In this document: positions 1 through 5,621 of the stretch, one piece after another
How the letters are laid out: each line of letters begins with the position of its first letter
Position numbering within the stretch: the stretch's first letter is position 1
Origin: Deltaproteobacteria bacterium
Lineage (GTDB): Bacteria; Myxococcota_A; Polyangia; JAAYKL01
Direction of reading: 5' to 3'
DNA length: 12,868 nt
NCBI GenBank assembly: GCA_011389755.1
Contig: JAABTR010000075.1
Coordinates: forward strand, 1-12,868
Program-made: the position numbers and the translations under genes
The notes under the pieces: model-generated
Database searches by the model: none
The model's input: the letters and a program-made list of their open reading frames with translations, nothing else
What the model was told of the DNA's origin: nothing

Positions 1-552
1 CGAACCGGAACCTACCTCGTGTTCTTTCCCTCGTACGAGTACCTCGCAAAGATCGCGCCGCTCGTCGAGCAGCGCTGCAAGGGCGCCGCGCTGCTCCTGC
101 AGAGGCCCGGCATGGACGATTCCGAAAAAGAGCTGTTTTTAAACAGCTTTCAGCCCGCGCGCGAGAGGTCGATCGTCGGAGCCGTCGTGCTCGGGGGGCT
201 CTTCTCCGAGGGCATCGACCTCGTGGGACGGAGGCTCGACGGGGCGATCATCGTCGGCGTGGGGCTGCCGCCCGTAGGACTCGAAAACGAGCTCATAGAG
301 GAACACTTCGACCGCACCACCGGCGACGGCTTCGCCTTTGCCTATCGCTACCCGGGCATGAACAAGGTGGTCCAGGCCGCAGGCCGGGTCATCCGCAGCG
401 AAGACGACGAGGGCCTCATCGCGCTCATCGACGACCGGTACCTGCACAGCCGCTACCGAGAACTCATGCCTAAAAGCTGGAGCGCGCCCGTTGTGGTCCG
501 CTCGACTGGGGCCTTAAAGGCCTTTGTCGAACGCTTCTGGAGTCGCGGGTAA
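1..552 (+). CDS. DinG/XPD-family DNA helicase, C-terminal part (5' end outside window)
   Basis: This is the last 183 codons of a superfamily 2 helicase of the DinG/Rad3/XPD type. The frame is open from base 1, so the GTG at 19 is an internal valine and not a start. The fragment is the second helicase domain. It begins with the strand reading TYLVFFPSYEYL. GGLFSEGIDLVGRRLDG, at about residues 64-80, is the motif V region, and QAAGRVIRSEDDEG, at about residues 124-137, is motif VI with its arginine finger. The stretch FAYRYPGMNKVVQ before motif VI is typical of the bacterial DinG-like branch. The N-terminal ATPase domain, any Fe-S cysteines and any fused nuclease lie outside the window. Family members unwind DNA with ATP in repair or replication-stress responses; the specific role here is unknown. 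The gene converges on the ferredoxin gene, with 13 bp between the stops and no room for a separate terminator. Confidence 0.85.
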   Translation, partial: RTGTYLVFFPSYEYLAKIAPLVEQRCKGAALLLQRPGMDDSEKELFLNSFQPARERSIVGAVVLGGLFSEGIDLVGRRLDGAIIVGVGLPPVGLENELIEEHFDRTTGDGFAFAYRYPGMNKVVQAAGRVIRSEDDEGLIALIDDRYLHSRYRELMPKSWSAPVVVRSTGALKAFVERFWSRG

Positions 553-565
553 GTCAGCGGGTGAG

Positions 566-886
566 TCAGTCGTCCACCACCATCTCGATGGCGCCGTGGG
601 GACAGTAGCGGGCGCACAGGGCGCAGCCCTTGCAGTAGTCGAGGTCGATGACGATGGAGCGGGTCTTCTCATCCCGAGTGATGGCGAGATCTGGACAGAT
701 GAGCTGGCAGACCTCGCAGTACACGCACGGGCTCGACGCGGTGCAGCGCATCGCCTCGGCCACGGCGTCCTCGAGGCTCGGCGCCGGGACAGCCTCTTCA
801 AAGCTCGCGAGCCTTTTTTCGAGGGGCAGCGGTTCGGCGCCCCGGCGGCTATCTCCTATGACTCGGCAGACCGGTTCGGGTTTCAT
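566..886 (-). CDS. Two-[4Fe-4S] ferredoxin subunit, last gene of the 2-oxoacid oxidoreductase operon
   Basis: A 106-residue protein with two ferredoxin cluster motifs: Cys54/57/60 with Cys64-Pro65, and Cys85/88/91 with Cys95-Pro96. This is the PorD/VorD/KorD (delta-subunit) pattern, where the subunit relays electrons from the thiamine-diphosphate enzyme. The roughly 45 residues before the clusters carry none, but the segment ending AVAEAMRC resembles the linker before the ferredoxin domain in GltD-type fusions. The protein could therefore be a split-off domain of the flavoprotein two genes upstream. I chose the ATG at 886 because it overlaps the TGA of the previous gene (ATGA) and follows GAGGAG at suitable spacing. 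A longer reading of this frame, to 1054, would run inside the preceding gene and is not supported. The ferredoxin fold is certain; its exact partner is inferred from the operon. Confidence 0.88.
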   Translation of the reverse strand: MKPEPVCRVIGDSRRGAEPLPLEKRLASFEEAVPAPSLEDAVAEAMRCTASSPCVYCEVCQLICPDLAITRDEKTRSIVIDLDYCKGCALCARYCPHGAIEMVVDD

Positions 887-1668
887 TCTTCTGTCTCCTC
901 CCACGCGGCCGGGACAAAGCGCCCCTTGGCCGCGAACACGGGATGATGGGGGGCGCAGGCCGCCACAAAGCGCTGATCGACCTCGCACAGGGCGCAGTCG
1001 TAATCGTTGGGGCACAAGGCGCCCGGCATCATGCCCATGAGGGCGTAGCGGCACGGTCTTTTAGTCGCGGGCCTCTTGCGAAGGGCGTCGATGGCCGCGC
1101 TCTCCATCTCCACCGCGCCGGTGGGGCACACCGCCGCGCAGGCGCCGCAGGCGACGCAAGACGCGGCCACCCGCTCTCCGAACGGCGGCTCGAGCCTTCT
1201 TCTGTCGCCCCGGGCGGTGAGGCTCAAGGCGCAGGCGCCTGTGACCTCCTCGCAGACCCGCGCGCACAGCCCGCACAAGATGCAGTCTTTTGGCCGACCT
1301 TCGACGGCTTTGCTCTCGAAGCGCGCCGTGTCGATGCCGTGGGCCCGGGCGAGGCCCTTGACCCGCGTGGAGTCGGGGGCCATGGGCAGTATCAGCTCCA
1401 GGACCACCTTCCTGTGCCGTCGCACCGCCTCGGTGTCGGTCCTCACCTCGATGCCCGCTTGGACCTCGTAGTTGCAGGAGGTGGTGATCTTGGTGCGCCC
1501 CCCCTTTGTCACCTCCACCAAGCACAGGCGGCAGGCGCCGTAGGGGGATATCATCGGGTGGTGGCACAAAGACGGGATCTCGGCCCCGGCCCGGCGCGCC
1601 ACCTCGAGGAGGCTCTCGCCTTCGCGGGCCTCGACTTTGCGTCCGTCTATGGTGAGCTCGATGGTCAT
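883..1668 (-). CDS. NuoG/HoxU-like [2Fe-2S]/[4Fe-4S] electron-transfer subunit
   Basis: A 261-residue soluble iron-sulfur protein. Residues 1-75 form a plant-type [2Fe-2S] domain with Cys35, Cys46, Cys49 and Cys65 (GACRLCLVEV around the middle pair). Residues 129-139 (CILCGLCARVC) and 171-182 (CVACGACAAVCP) give two [4Fe-4S] sites. This is the layout of NuoG N-termini and the HoxU diaphorase subunit. The His-Cys3 site usual between these parts (cluster N5) appears lost: the segment HRKVVLELILPMAPDS has no cysteines. The C-terminus adds another cysteine group (Cys206, Cys219, Cys225, Cys228) in the pattern CRYALMG, LCPNDYDC, CEVDQ. A NuoF-like FMN subunit is absent from the window, so electrons probably come from or go to the flavoprotein encoded just upstream. 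The start at 1668 overlaps the previous stop (ATGA) and follows AGAGGTG. Domain calls are secure; the electron partner is inferred. Confidence 0.85.
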   Translation of the reverse strand: MTIELTIDGRKVEAREGESLLEVARRAGAEIPSLCHHPMISPYGACRLCLVEVTKGGRTKITTSCNYEVQAGIEVRTDTEAVRRHRKVVLELILPMAPDSTRVKGLARAHGIDTARFESKAVEGRPKDCILCGLCARVCEEVTGACALSLTARGDRRRLEPPFGERVAASCVACGACAAVCPTGAVEMESAAIDALRKRPATKRPCRYALMGMMPGALCPNDYDCALCEVDQRFVAACAPHHPVFAAKGRFVPAAWEETEE

Positions 1669-3044
1669 CGCTCGTTCACCTCTTTAAAATCCTCGGCGAC
1701 CACATCGGCCGCCCGGCGCCCCGTTGCCATGGAGTCGACCACCGTGGCCGCGCCCGTGGCGGCTTCTCCGGCGGCGTAGACTCCCGCTGCCAGTCGGTAC
1801 CCGTCGTCCACCCGAAAGGTCCCGAGGGGGCTCAAGGGAAAGTCGGCACCCGCCCGAGCTGTCTTGCTCATGCGCCGGTGCTCGGTCGCCACGAACAGCC
1901 TCGCCGGGAGGGTCTCCACCTTCCCAGCTATCATCGTCTGCGGCCGCCTCACCGCGTCGGTGGACAAGACCCGCACGCTGCGGACCCCGACGCCGCGCAA
2001 ATGACCGTCTCCTTCGAACCCGACGACCTTCGTCAGCGGCGAAAGCGCCACGCCCTCCTCTTCGGCCGCGCGGAGGTCGTCGGCGCCGCAGGGCCAATTC
2101 TCGAGCGGCGCGGTGTGGACCACTTTGACATCCTCGTACCCAAGCCTTCTGGCCGACCGGGCCGACTGGACAGCCGCCTTGCCGCCGCCGGAGACCACCA
2201 CCGGGCCCCTCGCCAAAGAGTCCCGGTCCCCGCGGACAGCTGCTGCGAACCGGAGGGCATCGATGACCCCCGGCACGTCGCGTCCGGAAACCGCTGGAAG
2301 AACGCCGCTGCCGGTCCCCGTGGCGATGATAACGGCCCCGTGGTCCCGGCGCAGGGCGTCGAGGGTGACGCCCCGCCCCACGGTGACGCCGCAGCGAAAG
2401 GTCACCCCGGCCTCCTCCAGCCGCGCCACATCCCGGGCGACGCTCTTTTCGGGCAGCACGAACGGGGCGGCCGCCGAGATCAGAAGCCCGCCTGCCCGCG
2501 CTGCGCTCTCGAACACCACCGGGCGAAGCCCGTGTTGAAGCAGGCGGTGCGCCGCGGCCAGCCCCGCCGGGCCGCCGCCCACGATGGCCACCGCCAAAGC
2601 ACCTGCTTTAGATTTTGGAACGCGCAGAGCTGTTTTTTTGGCTGCCTCGGCGACAAACTTCTTGAGCCCGCGGATGTCCAGCCCCTCGTCGATGCCGGCG
2701 CGCACGCACGCACGCATGCACGAGGCCAGGCAGACCCGGCCGCAGACGCTGGGCAGCGCGTTGGTCTCGAGGACGATGGAGGCCGCCCTGTCTAGATCTT
2801 TCGCCGCGACGGCCGAGATGTATCCGGGCACGTCCTGTCCCAAGGGGCAGGCCATGCGGCACGGCGGCTCGGGCATGAGCTCCTCGCCGGGCTCTCGGCT
2901 CGAAAAGATGGCGCCGCGCAGAGAACCGGTCTCTTCGGCGAGGCTTTCGAACACCGCGGCGGGGCATCGGAACGTGCACCCACCGCAAATCTCGCAGGCG
3001 CGGTGATCTATCTGTGGTCTGTGTGTCCGGCCGCCGTGGCTCAT
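1665..3044 (-). CDS. GltD-like FAD/NAD(P)-dependent iron-sulfur oxidoreductase
   Basis: A 459-residue flavoprotein of the glutamate-synthase small-subunit/NfnB type. An extra N-terminal cluster motif, Cys17/20/23/27 (CEICGGCTFRCP), comes first. Next is the GltD Fe-S domain, with Cys62, Cys66 and Cys101/105/109/113 (PCRMACPLGQDVPGYI and CGRVCLASCMRAC). The first Rossmann fold starts at 152-179 with the FAD motif GGGPAG (156-161). A second nucleotide fold has VVVSGGGKAA (282-291), and the C-terminal FAD contact reads YAAGEAATGAATVVDSMATG. Relatives move electrons between NAD(P)H, flavin and Fe-S clusters. Here the segment after the second fold reads VKVVHTAPLENWP instead of the usual YRR-containing NADPH site, so the nucleotide preference may differ or be lost. 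The start at 3044 overlaps the gamma-subunit stop (ATGA) and follows AAGGAGG. The position between oxidoreductase subunits and Fe-S subunits suggests it links the 2-oxoacid enzyme to a pyridine nucleotide. Confidence 0.87.
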   Translation of the reverse strand: MSHGGRTHRPQIDHRACEICGGCTFRCPAAVFESLAEETGSLRGAIFSSREPGEELMPEPPCRMACPLGQDVPGYISAVAAKDLDRAASIVLETNALPSVCGRVCLASCMRACVRAGIDEGLDIRGLKKFVAEAAKKTALRVPKSKAGALAVAIVGGGPAGLAAAHRLLQHGLRPVVFESAARAGGLLISAAAPFVLPEKSVARDVARLEEAGVTFRCGVTVGRGVTLDALRRDHGAVIIATGTGSGVLPAVSGRDVPGVIDALRFAAAVRGDRDSLARGPVVVSGGGKAAVQSARSARRLGYEDVKVVHTAPLENWPCGADDLRAAEEEGVALSPLTKVVGFEGDGHLRGVGVRSVRVLSTDAVRRPQTMIAGKVETLPARLFVATEHRRMSKTARAGADFPLSPLGTFRVDDGYRLAAGVYAAGEAATGAATVVDSMATGRRAADVVAEDFKEVNER

Positions 3045-3613
3045 GAGGTCGCCTCCTTGGCCTGCCCGGCGAGATGCGCGCCGATATCGATGGCCCCCAG
3101 GTTGTTCTCGCGAAATCTTCGCTTGGGGTTTTTACCGATCACTTTTTGGAGGCTCTTTGTGGTGACGACCCCGGTCAAGGCGGCCAGCGCCCCCAAGATG
3201 ACGATGTTGGCCCCGGTGCCCTTGCCGAACTCGCGGATCGCCGCGTCGGTCGCTGGGATGGCCAGCTGCCGGACGCCCTCGCATTTTTTCGGAACCACGA
3301 AGAAGGGGTCGTAGAGCAAGACGGTGCCCGCCTTTTGCTTGGGGGCGTACTGGTCGTACGTGGGCTGCGACAAGGTGATGAGGATGTCGGGCTCCTCGAC
3401 GTGCGGGTAGTCGATGGGACCGTCGGCCATGACCACGTCGGCGGTGGCGTCCCCCCCTCGCACCGCCGCTCCATAGCGGGCCGACTGCGCCACCTCGCGT
3501 CCATCCTCGGCCGCGACCTCTGCCAGCATGACGCCCGCGAGGATCACTCCCTGGCCGGCCTCGCCTCCGATGCGGACCTGCCTGCGCCAGCTCTTCGTCA
3601 TCTGCTCGCTCAT
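3041..3613 (-). CDS. 2-oxoacid:ferredoxin oxidoreductase, gamma subunit
   Basis: A 190-residue protein of the 2-oxoacid:acceptor oxidoreductase gamma family (KorC/VorC/PorC type). Family marks are the N-terminal GGEAGQGVILAG (residues 16-27), YGAAVRGGDATADVVMAD (47-64) and the later GANIVILGALAALTG segment. The gamma domain helps bind CoA in these enzymes, which convert a 2-oxoacid and CoA to acyl-CoA, CO2 and reduced ferredoxin. The length is normal for a free-standing gamma subunit. The ATG at 3613 overlaps the beta-subunit stop (ATGA) and follows AGGAGAG about eight bases upstream. The 3' end overlaps the flavoprotein gene in the same way. Sequence alone does not separate 2-oxoglutarate from branched-chain 2-oxoacid specificity, so I give no gene symbol. 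Confidence 0.9.
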   Translation of the reverse strand: MSEQMTKSWRRQVRIGGEAGQGVILAGVMLAEVAAEDGREVAQSARYGAAVRGGDATADVVMADGPIDYPHVEEPDILITLSQPTYDQYAPKQKAGTVLLYDPFFVVPKKCEGVRQLAIPATDAAIREFGKGTGANIVILGALAALTGVVTTKSLQKVIGKNPKRRFRENNLGAIDIGAHLAGQAKEATS

Positions 3614-4368
3614 GGCCGAAACTCTCCTATCACGAAATGTTTGAGGCGTTCATCGAACGTCATCGACTCCGCGTTTTCGCGGTCGATGCACAGGGCCTCG
3701 ACCTTCTCGTAGAGGTCGCCCACGTCCGGCGTGTCGTTGCGCCGCCCGAACTGGGTGGGACACGGCGAGATGGCCTCGACAAAGGTGAACCCCGGAGTCC
3801 GGATCGCCTTTTCGATGGCGTCCACTAGCATGGGCGGTCGGGTGATGGGATACCGGGCGGCGTACCGAGCGCCGGCGCCTATGACGAGCTGGCACAGGTC
3901 GAAGGGCCTGTGGGGGTTTCCCGCCGGGTCGGTGGCGGTCCGCGCACCCACGGGCGTCGTGCAGGCGGTCTGGCCACCGGTCATGCCGTAGATCTGATTG
4001 TTGGCGCAGATCACCGTCAGGTCGGTGTCCCTGCGCGCCGCGTGGATGAGGTGGTTTCCCCCGATGGACGAGATATCGCCGTCTCCCGAGACCACGATGG
4101 TGGTCATCTTGGGGCTGGCGATCTTGGCGCCGGTCGCAAAGGCGACGGCCCGCCCGTGGAGGGTGTGCAGGGTATCGGCCCCGATATTTGGGCTGGGTAT
4201 CCAGGCGGCGCAGCCGATCCCGGAGACGAAGAGCAGATCGTCTTGGTGGATGCCGATGCGATCCACGGCGCGCAACAAAGCGCCCAGCAAGATGCCGTGA
4301 CCGCAGCCCGGGCAGAACGCCGTGCCCCCCAGCCCACCCCTTAAATATTTTTCCATGGCGCGGGTCAT
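3610..4368 (-). CDS. 2-oxoacid:ferredoxin oxidoreductase, beta (thiamine-diphosphate) subunit
   Basis: A 252-residue beta subunit carrying the catalytic cofactor site. CPGCGHG (residues 19-25) and FVSGIGC (47-53) supply the cysteines expected near the cluster and cofactor. GDGDISSIGGNHLIHAARR (95-113) followed by CANNQIYGMTGGQ (121-133) is the thiamine-diphosphate/Mg motif in the form typical of 2-oxoglutarate and branched-chain 2-oxoacid oxidoreductases. I place the start at the ATG at 4368: it overlaps the alpha-subunit stop (ATGA) and has a strong AGGAGGTG ribosome site just upstream. A longer frame reading to 4563 would be antisense-like arginine-rich residues inside the alpha gene and is rejected. 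The reaction is decarboxylation of a 2-oxoacid, with two electrons delivered to Fe-S acceptors. Family identification is firm; the substrate is not determined. Confidence 0.92.
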   Translation of the reverse strand: MTRAMEKYLRGGLGGTAFCPGCGHGILLGALLRAVDRIGIHQDDLLFVSGIGCAAWIPSPNIGADTLHTLHGRAVAFATGAKIASPKMTTIVVSGDGDISSIGGNHLIHAARRDTDLTVICANNQIYGMTGGQTACTTPVGARTATDPAGNPHRPFDLCQLVIGAGARYAARYPITRPPMLVDAIEKAIRTPGFTFVEAISPCPTQFGRRNDTPDVGDLYEKVEALCIDRENAESMTFDERLKHFVIGEFRP

Positions 4369-5501
4369 TTGAGCACCTCCTGGACGAAGGTCACGAGCCT
4401 TCCGGGCTCGATGGTCTTGCCATTTGTCTGGGTGACGCTGTGGACCTCGGCCGCCGCGTGCGCCCGGCAGACCCCGGCGAACATCCCCTTGTTGAGCTCG
4501 GGCACCACGATGGCGCGGACGCGTCTCCCCAGCTGGGCGACCGCCTCTTCGGGGAAAGGCCACAGCGTCTTGGTGCGCAACAGGCCGGCCCTCACCCCCA
4601 TTTTTCGCAGACGCCGGGCGGCGGCCAGCGCCGTGCGGGCGGAGATACCGTACGCGAAAAAGGCGACCTCGGCGTCGTCGAGAAAAAACTCCTCCACCTC
4701 GACGATCTCGCCTCTGTGATCTTCTGTCTTGCGCATGAGCCGGGTCACCAGCGCGTCGTGGATCTCTGGATCGTCGACCTTGCGGAAGCCTTCGGGGTTG
4801 TGGGTCGATCCGGTGACCATCAGCTTCTTGCCGTCGCCGAACGCCGGCATCGGGGGCACCCCGTCCGGCGCGTCCGACCCAAAAGGGGCGCCTTCGCCGT
4901 GTCGATTTCGGTGCTCGATCTCGAACCCCCCGTGCAGCGCGCAGGGCTCGCGCAGGTGGCCCACCGCCTCATCGGCCATCACGAAGGTCGGCACCCGGAA
5001 GCGCTCCGAGAGGTTGAACGCCCGTATCGTCAGGTCGTACATCTCCTGGACCGACGCCGGGCACAGCGCGATGGGGAAGACGTCGCCGTGGGTACCGTAG
5101 CGCGCCTGCATGACGTCGCCTTGCCCCACGTGGGTGGCCTGTCCGGTCCCGGGGCCCGCGCGCTGGACGTTCACGAGCACCATGGGGGTCTCCGTGAAGT
5201 AGCCGTAGCCCAGAGCCTCCTGCATCAGGCTGAAGCCGGGACCCGAGGTGGCCGTCATGGCCTTGACTCCGCTCCCAGAGGCGCCGATAACAGCGCAGAT
5301 CGACGCGATCTCGTCCTCCATCTGGATGAAGCGGCCGTCGTTGCTTCCGAGCAGCTTGGCCATCTGCACCATGATCTCGCTCGAAGGCGTGATGGGATAA
5401 CCGGCAAAAAAGCGGCAGCCGGCTCGAATCGCGCCTTCGGCCGCGGCGATGTTTCCTTGCATGAGAACCCTTCGCGAGGAGGGTTCGTTCAGACCGGGCA
5501 T
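4365..5501 (-). CDS. 2-oxoacid:ferredoxin oxidoreductase, alpha subunit
   Basis: First gene of the six-gene operon; 378 residues, the usual size for KorA/VorA. Diagnostic segments are RAGCRFFAGYPITPSSEI (26-43) in the pyrimidine-binding domain, TATSGPGFSLMQE (83-95), RAGPGTGQATHVGQGDVMQA (114-133) and THGDVFPIALCPASVQEM (137-154). The C-terminal half, about 270-378, resembles a transketolase C-terminal domain. The alpha subunit pairs with the beta subunit to form the active site. Some features fit 2-oxoglutarate enzymes (THGD after the RGGP-like loop) and others fit branched-chain enzymes, so the substrate stays open. The ATG at 5501 follows GGAGAA in the leader. The gene is transcribed away from the regulator at 5622, and the 120 bp between them hold the candidate promoters and operator described separately. 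Confidence 0.92.
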   Translation of the reverse strand: MPGLNEPSSRRVLMQGNIAAAEGAIRAGCRFFAGYPITPSSEIMVQMAKLLGSNDGRFIQMEDEIASICAVIGASGSGVKAMTATSGPGFSLMQEALGYGYFTETPMVLVNVQRAGPGTGQATHVGQGDVMQARYGTHGDVFPIALCPASVQEMYDLTIRAFNLSERFRVPTFVMADEAVGHLREPCALHGGFEIEHRNRHGEGAPFGSDAPDGVPPMPAFGDGKKLMVTGSTHNPEGFRKVDDPEIHDALVTRLMRKTEDHRGEIVEVEEFFLDDAEVAFFAYGISARTALAAARRLRKMGVRAGLLRTKTLWPFPEEAVAQLGRRVRAIVVPELNKGMFAGVCRAHAAAEVHSVTQTNGKTIEPGRLVTFVQEVLK

Positions 5502-5532
5502 ATCGTTCTCCGTTTCGCCATGGTGTCACGCT

Positions 5533-5562
5533 CTTTTAGATCTCTTGTTTTTTCGTTTGCAA
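5533..5562 (-). promoter_or_regulatory. Candidate promoter of the 2-oxoacid oxidoreductase operon
   Basis: Reading the minus strand, TTGCAA (5562-5557) and TAAAAG (5538-5533) are separated by 18 bases and lie about 30 bases before the alpha-subunit ATG. Matches to sigma-70 hexamers are partial (4 of 6 each). The -35-like hexamer overlaps one arm of the TTTGCAA inverted repeat, so a bound regulator could block or help the polymerase. Prediction only. Confidence 0.35.
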
Positions 5563-5571
5563 CCGTAAAAT
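5545..5571 (+). promoter_or_regulatory. Candidate promoter of the helix-turn-helix/receiver regulator
   Basis: On the plus strand TTGTTT (5545-5550), 15 bases, then TAAAAT (5566-5571) lies about 50 bases before the TTG start at 5622. The spacer is short. An alternative pair is TTGCAA (5557-5562) with TAGATT (5579-5584) at 16 bases. Both choices are weak. They fall in the AT-rich stretch of the divergent control region, which is where a promoter is expected. Confidence 0.3.
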
Positions 5572-5589
5572 GTTTTTCTAGATTGCAAA
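5556..5589. promoter_or_regulatory. Inverted repeat, candidate operator between divergent genes
   Basis: TTTGCAA at 5556-5562 and its exact reverse complement TTGCAAA at 5583-5589 are separated by 20 bases. The two arms are 27 bp apart centre to centre. The repeat brackets the AT-rich core of the 120-bp divergent region and overlaps the candidate promoters in both directions. A natural guess is a site for the adjacent helix-turn-helix/receiver protein, controlling itself and the redox operon. Each arm contains the self-complementary core TTGCAA, so the match could be chance. Confidence 0.35.
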
Positions 5590-5621
5590 GCTCAAACGTC
5601 GAAGAGCATACGAGGAGTGAT

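Noticed and set aside
2701..2720. (CGCA)4 tetranucleotide repeat in the flavoprotein gene, considered as a phase-variable tract
   Set aside because: Only four units, and it encodes conserved Fe-S cysteines Cys109 and Cys113 with Arg/Ala/Val between them. Codon choice explains it.
4369..4563. Possible 65-residue N-terminal extension of the beta subunit
   Set aside because: The residues are arginine- and glycine-rich and lie out of frame inside the alpha gene. The ATG at 4368 has AGGAGGTG and the ATGA overlap.
4188..5621. Long plus-strand open frame continuous with the regulator frame
   Set aside because: It runs antisense through the alpha and beta subunit genes, reads as Arg/His/Gly-rich, and has no ribosome site. 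Recognisable protein begins only near the TTG at 5622.
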